Part shown: positions 25,798-34,543 of the stretch, in pieces | How the letters are laid out: each line of letters starts with the position of its first letter | How positions within the stretch are numbered: the stretch's first letter is position 1 | Source: IDS-8 sp035304345 | Lineage (GTDB): Bacteria > Pseudomonadota > Gammaproteobacteria > Steroidobacterales > Woeseiaceae | Direction of reading: 5' to 3' | Assembly: GCA_035304345.1 (NCBI GenBank) | Contig: DATGQE010000068.1 | Coordinates: 6,154-70,153, forward strand | Length of the DNA stretch: 64,000 nucleotides | The notes under the pieces: generated by a model | The model's database searches: none | The model's input: the letters and a program-made list of their open reading frames with translations, nothing else | Told to the model about the DNA's origin: nothing | Position numbers and translations under genes: made by a program

Positions 25798-28700
25798 ATG
25801 CGGACTTCGCTTCGCTTCGTGGCATTGGCCATGCTTTTCATCGTGTTCGTGCCGTACGCGGATGCTGCGGCCCAGTCGCCCGCGAGCGCCGGCGCTGCCG
25901 GGTGGCCGGAGGCCCTGACCCGGGAGCGCCGCTTCGACATCGCGCCGCAGCCCCTGGACCAGGGGTTGAAGCAGTTCGCCAACCAGGCGGGCCTGCAGAT
26001 CATGTTCTCGCCGGAGCTCGTCGAGGGCCGCATCTGCCCGGCGATCGAGGGTGTCCACAGCGGGCTCTTCGTCCTGCGCCGGCTGCTCGAAGGCACCGGG
26101 CTCGAATTCGCGGCCGAGGGCACCATGATCGCCGTGCGCGCGCCGGCTGCCGCCGACCGCCGCGCCGGCGGGGAGACTGCCGCGAGCGCCGGGGACGCGG
26201 CGCCTGCTTATTTCACGGCCGCTGCGCGGAGCCAGGAGCAGCGCCCGTCGCCGGCGGCCGCGACGCGTTCCGGCGGGAATGCCGCGGCGGATCGGCCGGA
26301 ACCCTCCCTGATCGAGGACATCGTCGTGGTCGGCTCGCGCCTGACGTACCAGGTACAGCAGGCGGCGCCGGTGAGGATCGTGAGCCGGGGCGAGATCGAC
26401 AGGAGCGGTGCCGCGAGCGTGTCGCAGATGCTGAACGCGCTGCCCGAGGTCTCGGTCCAGTCCACGACGTCGCCCCTGCAGTCCAGCCGCGGCTACTCCA
26501 CGGTGCAGCTCCGCGGCCTGCCGGGCGGCACCACGCTCGTGCTGGTCAACGGCCGGCGCCTGACGAGCACACCGTTCCAGGCCGCGAGCGGGGGCGTCAA
26601 CCTGAACCTGCTGCCACTGTCGGCGGTGGAGCGCATCGAGGTGCTGCCGGCCGGCTCTTCCGCGCTGCACGGAGGCGACGCGCTCGCGGGCGTGGTGAAC
26701 ATCGTGCTGCGCAAGGACTATCCCGGCTTCGAGCTGAGCGGCCGCTACGGGAGCGCCGACAGCTACGATGAAAGCCAGCTCAGCCTGAGCGCCGGGTGGA
26801 GCTCGGAGCGCGGGTCCGTCACCCTGACCGCCGTCGCCGGCGGCAACTCCGAGCTGCAGGGACTCGAACGCGACATCACCGCCAACAACGACTACACGCG
26901 CTTCGGCGGCCACGACGGGAGGCAGACCTACGCGAACCCGGGCAACGTCTATTCGCTGACGGGCGGCAACCTGCCCGGGCTGAGCTCGCCCTGGGCCGGC
27001 ATACCCCAGGGCTCCGGCGTGGGGCTGACGCCGGCGGATTTCGCGGCGACGGACGGCGTGCTGAACCTCAACCCGTCGTTCTGGGGCCTCGCCTCGCAGA
27101 TTCCCGAGACCGACCGAGCCAGCGCGCTGGTCTACGGCACGTACGCGCTGACTCCGCGGGTCGAGCTGTTCGGCGAGTTCCTCTATTCGGAGTTCGAGGC
27201 GAAGGAGATCGACTACCCCTATTTCCTCGCCGGACGTTTCGGCCAGTTCATCGTGCCACCGTCGAACCCGTTCAACCCGTTCGGCGAGCCCGTCGGCATC
27301 GATTACCTGTTCGAGGGCGCCGGCCGCTGGTGCTTCTGCCTGGAGCAGGAGTATTACCGGCCGCTCGTCGGCGCACGCGGCACGCTCGGCGACTGGGACT
27401 GGGAGCTTGCCGGCACGCTGACGCGCGGCAAGGATCGCTCCTCGGAAGGCCCGGTGCTGGATGCGGCGCTCGTGAACGCCGCGCTCGCCGATCCCGATCC
27501 CGCGACGGCGCTCAACCCGTTCGCCTACCGGACGTGGACGTTCGAGGAGCTGCGTCCGTTCATGACGCAGGAGGTGAACGACCTGAGCTCCGAGCTGCGC
27601 TCCATCGACGGCTTCGTGCGCGGCACGCTGTTCGATCTCGGCTCCGGGCCGGTGGAAGCGCTGCTCGGCGCGCAGTACGACCGGAGCGAGCTCGACTGGC
27701 ATTATTACGTGCAGCGTTTCGCGGCCGATCGCAGCGCCTACGCGGTGTTCAGCGAGGTGAGGGTTCCCGTCATCGCCTCGCCGCGCGGCGTCGATGCGCC
27801 CGCGCGACTGCTCCTGTCGGGCGCCGTACGCTACGACCATTACAGCGACTTCGGCAGCCGCACGTCGCCACAGTTCGGCATCGAGTTCCGGCCGACCGAT
27901 TCGTGGCTGCTGCGCGCGACCTACGGCGAAGCGTTCAAGCCGCCGACCCTGCACCAGCTCAATGCCCCGCTCGATGCCTATCCCGGCGTGCCGGTGACGG
28001 ATCCGCGGCGCGGCGGCGAATCCTACACGATGACGCTCAGGCAGGGCGGCAACCCCAACCTGAAACCGATGATCGGCGAGTCCACGACCGTCGGCGTGGT
28101 GTTTACACCGGAGGCGATCGACGGTCTCGAGCTCACCGCGACGCACTGGACGGTGAAGATCGACGACTACACGTCCCTCATCTCGTTCCAGAACATGGTC
28201 AACAACGAATCGCTGTTCGCGAACGAGATCGTGCGCGCGGAGCCGACGCCGGAGGACATTGCAGCAGGCTTCCCGGGCCGGATCGTGCAGGTCGACAACG
28301 TCATCGTGAACTTCGGCACTTTCGACCTCGCGGGCGTGGATCTCGGGGTCACCTGGCGCATGCCGGTCGGTGCAGGAGAGCTGGTGCCCTCGCTGGCCGT
28401 GACGCGGGCATACCGCTACGACGCGGCGCTCGTGCCGCAGGCGCCGGTGGAAGACCGGGTGGGCAAGGCCAACAGCGGTGGCTTCGCGCCGGAATGGAAG
28501 GGCATCGCGAGCCTCGCCTGGGACCTGCCGCTCTTGCGGACCAGCGTTGCAGCGCGCTACGTCGGCTCGTACGAGGATTATGCTCCCTCCACCCGCAGGC
28601 TGGGAGACTTCTGGCTGGTCGATGCGAACGTGAGCTACGAGATCGGCCAGGCGCTCGCGCCGGGCTCGCGCTTCATGGAAGGCGTGTCGTTGTCGGCGGG

Positions 28701-28824
28701 AGCGGTCAACCTGTTCGACAAGCTGCCCGATTACTCCTTCCTGGCCGGCACCGTGGGCTTCGACCCGCGGCAGTACGACATTCGCGGCCGGTTCCTGTAC
28801 GTGCAGCTCGGCGCGCGCTTTTAG
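25798..28824 (+). CDS. TonB-dependent receptor with N-terminal STN signalling domain
   Basis: A 1008-residue outer-membrane transducer. Signal peptide (cleavage near AAAQS), STN domain at ~40-100 (RRFDIAPQPLDQGLKQFANQ, GLQIMFSPELVEG, LRRLLEGTGLEF), a low-complexity linker, TonB box-like EDIVVVGSR, plug (SVSQMLNALPEVSVQ, VQLRGLPGGTTLVLVNGRRL) and the barrel ending QLGARF. The STN domain contacts FecR in signalling TonB receptors. ATG at 25798 is preferred over 25726 since GGAGGGG precedes it and the signal peptide starts at once. The S9 peptidase 12 bases downstream suggests oligopeptide uptake. Confidence 0.93.
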   Translation: MRTSLRFVALAMLFIVFVPYADAAAQSPASAGAAGWPEALTRERRFDIAPQPLDQGLKQFANQAGLQIMFSPELVEGRICPAIEGVHSGLFVLRRLLEGTGLEFAAEGTMIAVRAPAAADRRAGGETAASAGDAAPAYFTAAARSQEQRPSPAAATRSGGNAAADRPEPSLIEDIVVVGSRLTYQVQQAAPVRIVSRGEIDRSGAASVSQMLNALPEVSVQSTTSPLQSSRGYSTVQLRGLPGGTTLVLVNGRRLTSTPFQAASGGVNLNLLPLSAVERIEVLPAGSSALHGGDALAGVVNIVLRKDYPGFELSGRYGSADSYDESQLSLSAGWSSERGSVTLTAVAGGNSELQGLERDITANNDYTRFGGHDGRQTYANPGNVYSLTGGNLPGLSSPWAGIPQGSGVGLTPADFAATDGVLNLNPSFWGLASQIPETDRASALVYGTYALTPRVELFGEFLYSEFEAKEIDYPYFLAGRFGQFIVPPSNPFNPFGEPVGIDYLFEGAGRWCFCLEQEYYRPLVGARGTLGDWDWELAGTLTRGKDRSSEGPVLDAALVNAALADPDPATALNPFAYRTWTFEELRPFMTQEVNDLSSELRSIDGFVRGTLFDLGSGPVEALLGAQYDRSELDWHYYVQRFAADRSAYAVFSEVRVPVIASPRGVDAPARLLLSGAVRYDHYSDFGSRTSPQFGIEFRPTDSWLLRATYGEAFKPPTLHQLNAPLDAYPGVPVTDPRRGGESYTMTLRQGGNPNLKPMIGESTTVGVVFTPEAIDGLELTATHWTVKIDDYTSLISFQNMVNNESLFANEIVRAEPTPEDIAAGFPGRIVQVDNVIVNFGTFDLAGVDLGVTWRMPVGAGELVPSLAVTRAYRYDAALVPQAPVEDRVGKANSGGFAPEWKGIASLAWDLPLLRTSVAARYVGSYEDYAPSTRRLGDFWLVDANVSYEIGQALAPGSRFMEGVSLSAGAVNLFDKLPDYSFLAGTVGFDPRQYDIRGRFLYVQLGARF

Positions 28825-28836
28825 GCGGGCCCGACC

Positions 28837-30876
28837 GTGCCGCGCACGCTGATCCTCGCGCTCGGGCCGGCGCTCGCGGCAGCGTTGGCTCACGCCGACG
28901 CGCGACCGCCGCTCACGATGGAGGCCGCGCTCGGTCTCGACATGCCCGTCGTCAGCGACGTCGGCTGGCTGGGCGATTCCGCCGTGATCGGGAGCCGGAA
29001 GGAGCCGGGAGCGTCGACGCCAGCGCTCGTCGCCTGGGACGTCGAGACTCGCGAGGCACGTGACCTCGGCAGCGGGCGCAGCCCTTCCGTTTCGCCGGAC
29101 GGCAAGTGGCTCGCCTGGCTGGAGGGCACGCGCTGGATGCTGAAGCCGCTGCCCTCGGGCGAGGCCGTGGCGCTCGGCCAGGACGCGCCGTTCGAGCCGA
29201 TCGTGCATGCGCCGCCGGTGTGGTCGCGCGACAGTCGCTACGTGGCGCTGATGGGCACGTTGCGGCCGCCGCCCGCGCCGCTGGCCGTCGAGCCGGAGGA
29301 GCACGACGGCGTGCGGGTGCTCGACGTCGGACGCGTCGCGGACGGGCCGGCCACCGCCGGCGAGGATCGCCCGGTCCTCACGATCGTGGACGTCCGGGAG
29401 CCCGGCCGGAGCTGGTCGGTGCCCATCGAGGAGGGCCACGCCTACTACGCGGACTGGGGCCGCGGGCACGACCTCTGGTTCGTCGCGATGCAGGGGTTCT
29501 GGAAAGGAGAGACCCCGTACACGGCGCTGAAGCGCGTGCAGGTCCCCGAGCTCACGGTCTCCGAGGTGTACCGGATGCCGGGTGCGTTCATGCAGAGTGC
29601 CGCGCCGAAGGTTTCGCCGGACGGGCGCCGGGTCGCGCTCGCGCTCGACGTCGACAACCGGCGCTGGGACGACTTCGTGAGCCTCGTCGTCGTGGATGCG
29701 CGCTCGGGCGAGCTGACCCGGCTGACCCGCGAGCACTACGTGGTGCCGCGCTCTTACGCGTGGTCCGCCGACGGCGAGTCGCTGTACTTCGTCGCACGCC
29801 ACGGCGGGCTGGACCAGGTGTTCCTGGCCGGGCTCGACGGCAACGTCGAGCGCATCACGGAAGGGGAGCGGCGGCATTACGGGCTGCGCCTGTCACCGGA
29901 CGGCAGGCGGTTGAGCTACCAGACGGAGGACGGCTACGGGCGCAAGGACATCCGCGTCCGGTCGCTCGCGAGCGGCGAGGAGACGGTGGTCGCGGTGCTG
30001 TCCGACCCGGCGCAGGAATACCGCCTCGGCGAGTTCCGGCACGTCCGCTGGCGGAGCACGGACGGCCTCGACATCTGGGGCTTCCTGTTCCTGCCGCCGG
30101 ACTTCGATCCGGAACGGCGTTACCCGCTGTACGTCGACGTGCACGGCGGGGGGCCGGGTGCACGGCTGTACCTGATGGGTCCGCTCGGGATCGCACTGAC
30201 GGCCTCGCCGCTGGAGTGGCACGCGTGGGCGAACCTCGGGTACGTCGTCTTCGTCCCGGACATGCGGTCGTCAGGCGAGTACGGCCCGGAGATCGCGGCG
30301 GCCCGCTATGCCGCCCGCGACTGGGACTGGGGCGGCATCGTCAAGGATGCCGAGGACGTGGAAACCGGCACGCGCTGGCTGCTCGAGCAGGGCTTCATCG
30401 ATCGCGAGCGCGTGGCCGTGTTCGGCCACAGCGCCGGCGGTGCGCGCGTCAACTGGCTCCTCACGCGCAGCGACCTGTACGGCGCGGGCATCATCCACGA
30501 TGCCATCCCGTCGGGCGCGTTGCCGATGACGCTCGCGTTCACGAGCGGCCGGCGGACCGGCATGGGCTTCGACGAGGGCTACCTCTCGGGCGGCCTGCGC
30601 CTCGCGGACGACCCGGACGTCTTCACCGGCGGGTTCCTGTTCGACGGTTACAGGAGCACTACGCCCACGCTGATCATGGTCGGCGATCCCGACAAGGGCG
30701 CCATCGAGCCGTTGTCCTCGGAAGTGCTGTTCTCGATCCTGCGCCAGTACGGCGTGCCGGCGCGCATGCTGCGCTACGTGGACGAAGGGCACAACCCGGT
30801 GAGCGTCGCGTCCGCGCTGCATCGCTTCGGCGAGATCAGGCGCTGGCTGGAGACGCACATCCCGGCTGCGCGGTAG
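28837..30876 (+). CDS. Prolyl oligopeptidase family S9 peptidase
   Basis: A 679-residue serine peptidase exported by a short signal (RTLILALGPALAAALAHA). The N-terminal half is a beta-propeller with WD/PQQ-like repeats (SPSVSPDGKWLAW, YAWSADGESLYFV, LRLSPDGRRLSY). The C-terminal alpha/beta hydrolase domain has the nucleophile elbow GHSAGG (Ser near residue 531) with the charge-relay Asp near 616 (GDPDKG) and His near 651 (DEGHNP). The first Gly-x-Ser-x-Gly usually reads GxSYGG; here it is GHSAGG, still a valid elbow. GTG start at 28837, 12 bases after the receptor. Probably digests peptides during or after import. Confidence 0.9.
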   Translation: MPRTLILALGPALAAALAHADARPPLTMEAALGLDMPVVSDVGWLGDSAVIGSRKEPGASTPALVAWDVETREARDLGSGRSPSVSPDGKWLAWLEGTRWMLKPLPSGEAVALGQDAPFEPIVHAPPVWSRDSRYVALMGTLRPPPAPLAVEPEEHDGVRVLDVGRVADGPATAGEDRPVLTIVDVREPGRSWSVPIEEGHAYYADWGRGHDLWFVAMQGFWKGETPYTALKRVQVPELTVSEVYRMPGAFMQSAAPKVSPDGRRVALALDVDNRRWDDFVSLVVVDARSGELTRLTREHYVVPRSYAWSADGESLYFVARHGGLDQVFLAGLDGNVERITEGERRHYGLRLSPDGRRLSYQTEDGYGRKDIRVRSLASGEETVVAVLSDPAQEYRLGEFRHVRWRSTDGLDIWGFLFLPPDFDPERRYPLYVDVHGGGPGARLYLMGPLGIALTASPLEWHAWANLGYVVFVPDMRSSGEYGPEIAAARYAARDWDWGGIVKDAEDVETGTRWLLEQGFIDRERVAVFGHSAGGARVNWLLTRSDLYGAGIIHDAIPSGALPMTLAFTSGRRTGMGFDEGYLSGGLRLADDPDVFTGGFLFDGYRSTTPTLIMVGDPDKGAIEPLSSEVLFSILRQYGVPARMLRYVDEGHNPVSVASALHRFGEIRRWLETHIPAAR

Positions 30877-30879
30877 CGT

Positions 30880-30891
30880 CGCGCCGGCGCG
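30880..30891. terminator. Perfect palindrome at a convergent gene junction
   Basis: CGCGCCGGCGCG lies between the S9 peptidase stop (30876) and the beta-lactamase-like gene stop (30898). It may act as a two-way hairpin, but without a T-tract termination would be weak. Confidence 0.3.
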
Positions 30892-30897
30892 CGGCGG

Positions 30898-32328
30898 TCA
30901 GCGCTCCTCGCTGTCGAAGCTGACGACGCGCCCGTCGCCGGTGAGCCGGAAGCGGTAGGCGTGCCGGGCATCCTGCGTGTCGAGCGCGTAGTACGCGATG
31001 CGCTCCACGCGTTCGCCGTGCATGTCGAGCGGCCGCTCGGCAAGGTCGTCCTCGCCGAGGTAGCGGAAGCCGGTCATCGCCTCGAGCCGTCGTCCTTCCC
31101 GCGCGCGGGAGTACCCTTCGCGGGCGCTTCCCGACGCCGTCTCCGCGAGACCGCGTGCCATGTCGGGCACGGTCCGGAAGTCCGCCCACGCCCGAAGGAC
31201 GCCGAGCAGGCGTTCCGTGCGCGCCGGGTCGGGATCGGGGCGGGTGCGGGCGGGGTCCGGGCGCCGCAGCGGCGGCTCGAGCAGCCCCGCGATCTCGTGC
31301 GCCATCACGTCGGGGTCCGCCTGCGCGAGGTTCGCGAGCACCGCGATCGTCAGCCCCTGTTCGACGTAGCGGGCGATCGCCGCGCGGAAGCCCTGCCACG
31401 AGCCACCGTGCTCGATGAGCGGATGGCCCCGCTGTTCCCCGAGCGACCAGCCGAAGCCGTACGGGTAGGTGGTGCCATTCGCGAGCGCCACCGGCGTCCA
31501 CCATGCCTCGAAGCTCGCGGGTCCGAGGAGCTTGCGCGCGTGCAGCGCGGTCTCCCAGGCGGCGAGATCCTCCACCGAGAAATACAGCGCGCCGTCCGCG
31601 CAGGTGTTCGCCGAGGGTGCCACCCATTCCTGGTTCTTGACCTTGCCGTCTTCCAGCTCGTAACCGGCGGCGCGATGCATGACGATGTCGCGCTCGGAGA
31701 TCACGCGCGCGGTCTTCATGCCGAGCGGCTCGAACACGCGCTCCGCCAGAAACTCGCTCCAGTGCTTCCCGGCGAGACGGGAGGTGAGGAGGCCGAGGAC
31801 CAGGTAGCCGCTGTTGCTGTAGCTCCACTGCGTGCCCGGCTCGAACTCGAGCGGCAGCCGCTGCATGATTTCGAGGTACTGGTCCTCGGTGTAGTCCCTG
31901 CGGAAGTCGATCTCGTCGGAGCCGTAGTCCTTGAGACCGGAGGTGTGCGTGAGGAGATGGCGGATCGTGATCCGGTGCCAGCTCGCGGGCGCGCCGGGGA
32001 AGTGCTTCGCGAGGCGGTCGTCGAGGGACAGCTTGCCGTCCTGCGCGAGCAGCAGGATGCCGGCGGCGGTGAACTGCTTGCCGACGGACCCCGACTGGTA
32101 GATCGTCCCGGGTGTCGCCGGCACCTCGTGCTCGAGGTTCGCGAAGCCGTAGCCCGCGCTCTTCACCACCTTGCCGTCCCGCAGCACGACGAGCGAGACG
32201 CCCGGTATCTTCTCCTTCTCCATCACGGACCGGACGTAATCGTCGACCGCGTCCGCCGCGGCGATGGCGGGGACGAGCAGGGCAAGCAGCAGGGCGGCGT
32301 GCCGGCGCAGGGCAGGGCGTGCAGGCAT
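30898..32328 (-). CDS. Serine hydrolase, beta-lactamase class C-like (exported)
   Basis: A 476-residue protein of the serine beta-lactamase/penicillin-binding-protein fold. Signal peptide (residues ~1-26, AAADA), active-site Ser81 in SVGK, YSN at residues 170-172, and HGG at ~307-309 as the third conserved box. The C-terminal extension (~360-476) after the catalytic domain is common in the esterase/peptidase members, so a true beta-lactamase is not certain. The ATG at 32326-32328 is chosen over an in-frame ATG at 32376, which would overlap the upstream gene; AAGGAAAAG lies before it. It follows the 703-residue protein by 19 bases, in the same transcript. Confidence 0.88.
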   Translation of the reverse strand: MPARPALRRHAALLLALLVPAIAAADAVDDYVRSVMEKEKIPGVSLVVLRDGKVVKSAGYGFANLEHEVPATPGTIYQSGSVGKQFTAAGILLLAQDGKLSLDDRLAKHFPGAPASWHRITIRHLLTHTSGLKDYGSDEIDFRRDYTEDQYLEIMQRLPLEFEPGTQWSYSNSGYLVLGLLTSRLAGKHWSEFLAERVFEPLGMKTARVISERDIVMHRAAGYELEDGKVKNQEWVAPSANTCADGALYFSVEDLAAWETALHARKLLGPASFEAWWTPVALANGTTYPYGFGWSLGEQRGHPLIEHGGSWQGFRAAIARYVEQGLTIAVLANLAQADPDVMAHEIAGLLEPPLRRPDPARTRPDPDPARTERLLGVLRAWADFRTVPDMARGLAETASGSAREGYSRAREGRRLEAMTGFRYLGEDDLAERPLDMHGERVERIAYYALDTQDARHAYRFRLTGDGRVVSFDSEER

Positions 32329-32347
32329 GGCGTTCTTTTCCTTGGGT

Positions 32348-34459
32348 TCAGCGCGATGGCATGGCTTGCCCGGCAACGGAGGCGCAGGCGATCTCGCCCG
32401 AGCGCGCCAGGTCGTCGTACGCCGAGTACAGGTGCACCGTGCTCCAGAGCTGCGCGGCGTTCGACTCCGTCACGTCCTCCGCGCGCTGCCCGAAGGGCGC
32501 GACGGCGTAGCGCCCGTCGATCTCCGCCCACGACCAGAGCTCGGAGCCGCGCACGGCGTGCGCCCGCGCCTTGGCGGACTCGACGCGCTCCTGGGCTTTC
32601 AACAATGCATTGCACGCCGCTGGCGTGAGATCGGCGCGTGCGAGCTGGCGCGCGATGCCGGCGGCGAGCACCGCCTGCTGCCAGGACCAGATCACGGTGC
32701 CGTGGTAGCGCGAACGGCCGAACCCGGGCTCGAGGGCGTCGTCCGCGTAGACGGGGTTCGCGACCACCGGTCCGACGTCCGTCATCAGCCCCGCCGGGAA
32801 CGGGCGCAGCAGCGCAGTGACGCTGCCCTCCACCGCGTCCGGGGGCGGATCGAGGAAGAACAGTGCAAACGCCTCGTCCGTGTTCAGCACCGGCACGGGC
32901 TCACCGTTCGCATCCAGCGCGACGGCATGGAAGCGGACCGGGCCGTCACCGAGCGCCGCGAGCGCCCGCGCCGCCTTCACGCCGATCCGCTCCGCGTAAC
33001 GCCGGACCTCGTCGCGCGCGGCATCCGCGGGCAGCTCCGTGAGGAAATAACCCGGCGCGCGGCGCTGCCACGTGCGAGCGAACGTGCCCGCGTTGGCGAG
33101 CGCTTCGGCGGCCTCCGTCCCGGCGTGGCGCTCGATGAGGCCGCTCTCGTGCAGGCGCGCGATCGCGGCGAGCGCGGCCGGCACGAACACGCCGTTGACG
33201 TCGTACGGGTAGCGGCCGCCGCCAAGCCCTTCCTCGCTGTCGCGCCAGTTGCCGACGTTCCAGCCCGGCTTCAGCGCGACGAGATGGCGCCAGTCGGGGT
33301 CGCGGGCGAAGGCGGAAGCGGCCGCGACGACGAACTCGAAGTTGCGCACCAGCGCGGCGCCGTATGTCTCGCCGGATGCCGTCTTGCGTGCAAGGAACGC
33401 CGCCGCCCGCTCGCGCCCGGCGGGCGTGTCCAGCAGGTACTCCGCGGCGACGATCGCGAGCAGGAAATCGTCGTCGATCATCTTGTAGTCGTAGATCGGC
33501 TTGGCGCTCGCTTCGCCGCTCTCCGCAAGGCGCCGCAGCACCGCGTATTCGCCGATATCCTCCTCGTGCGCGACCTCGCCCGCGGGATCGAGGCGCTCGA
33601 GCACGGCCGAAAGCCCTGCTTCGACCGGGTGCGGCTGCAGCGCGGGCATGAGCAGCGCGAGCGACATCAGCGTGTCGCGGCCGAAGTAGGTGTTGAAGCG
33701 CCACGATCCGGCGAGCAGCTTCTCCTCGTAGCTCAGGAACGCGAGGATCTGCCGCAGGCGCGCATCCGGGTTCGCGGCCGCGTTGAGCAGCTCGCGCTCG
33801 GGGATCGGCGTGAGCGGGTCGTCGCCGGTCAGCCCGGTCACGCGCAGGCGCAGCTCGCCGTCGCCGTCCGGCCGGAGCTCGATCGCATCCTTGTCGCCGG
33901 CGAGCGTGCCTGCCAGCACCTCGACCGACAGGTAGTATCCCGGCGCACCGTCCAGCCGCTCTCGCTGCCACACGACCGTGTTCCCGTCGACCTCGGGCAC
34001 CGTCATGACCTCGGCCGGGGTCTCGCCCGTGTAGCCGTAATGGCGGATGACGCGGACGTTGCTCAGGATCGCGTGCTCGACGGTGACCGGCCCGCCGGCG
34101 GCGGCGATTTCCGCGGAAACGCCCCGCAGCGTGCCGGCGCCGTCTGCCCGCTCGACCGGCCGGAGGTCCGCGTCGGTCCGCCACGTGAGCGGCTCGCGCG
34201 GCGCGTCGAGCCACAGGGCGACGCCGCTGTTGCCCGCCGGGAAGGCGATCACCAGCCGCGGTTCCGCCCCGGACGTCAGCACGAGGTGCGCGGCGACCGG
34301 GCCATCCCGGAAGAACTCGTTGTGCACCCGCCCCTCGGACACCGAGAAGCGCAGCGGCTCAGCGGACGCCGCGGCGGCAGCGAGCAGCAGGAAGGGCAGG
34401 GCGAGGGCGAAGAGGCCGCGGAGCCGGTTGCACGCAAGCATCCGCGCTATATAGCACAA
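32348..34459 (-). CDS. Large exported six-hairpin glycosidase-like protein, family unrecognised
   Basis: A 703-residue exported protein. Signal peptide ends SAEP if the ATG at 34441 is used; an ATG at 34459 adds six residues. After an N-terminal beta-rich region (~25-240) there is a long alpha-helical section with alpha/alpha-barrel character: a WRFNTYFGRDTLMSLALL block, DYKMIDDDFLLAIVAAEYL, GNWRDSEEG with GGGRYPYDVNGVFVP, and IWSWQQAVLAAG. These resemble the (alpha/alpha)6 glycoside hydrolases and phosphorylase-like families, but I cannot name one. The conserved acidic and aromatic groups in GRD, YDYK and NWRDSEEG are probable active-site parts. Transcribed before the serine hydrolase. Confidence 0.75.
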   Translation of the reverse strand: MCYIARMLACNRLRGLFALALPFLLLAAAAASAEPLRFSVSEGRVHNEFFRDGPVAAHLVLTSGAEPRLVIAFPAGNSGVALWLDAPREPLTWRTDADLRPVERADGAGTLRGVSAEIAAAGGPVTVEHAILSNVRVIRHYGYTGETPAEVMTVPEVDGNTVVWQRERLDGAPGYYLSVEVLAGTLAGDKDAIELRPDGDGELRLRVTGLTGDDPLTPIPERELLNAAANPDARLRQILAFLSYEEKLLAGSWRFNTYFGRDTLMSLALLMPALQPHPVEAGLSAVLERLDPAGEVAHEEDIGEYAVLRRLAESGEASAKPIYDYKMIDDDFLLAIVAAEYLLDTPAGRERAAAFLARKTASGETYGAALVRNFEFVVAAASAFARDPDWRHLVALKPGWNVGNWRDSEEGLGGGRYPYDVNGVFVPAALAAIARLHESGLIERHAGTEAAEALANAGTFARTWQRRAPGYFLTELPADAARDEVRRYAERIGVKAARALAALGDGPVRFHAVALDANGEPVPVLNTDEAFALFFLDPPPDAVEGSVTALLRPFPAGLMTDVGPVVANPVYADDALEPGFGRSRYHGTVIWSWQQAVLAAGIARQLARADLTPAACNALLKAQERVESAKARAHAVRGSELWSWAEIDGRYAVAPFGQRAEDVTESNAAQLWSTVHLYSAYDDLARSGEIACASVAGQAMPSR

Positions 34460-34543
34460 CCGCTCACCGGACTGGCCGGGTCGGCATGGCGGCCGCGTTA
34501 CCTGGCCGCCGCCCGTCCCGCGGAGGCTCGAGGCGACGAATCC

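Noticed and set aside
25717..29877. Minus-strand open frame of nearly 1400 codons opposite the receptor and peptidase
   Set aside because: It is an antisense shadow of two real genes in GC-rich DNA. Composition is His/Arg/Ala-rich with no domain, while the plus strand has clear TonB receptor and S9 motifs.
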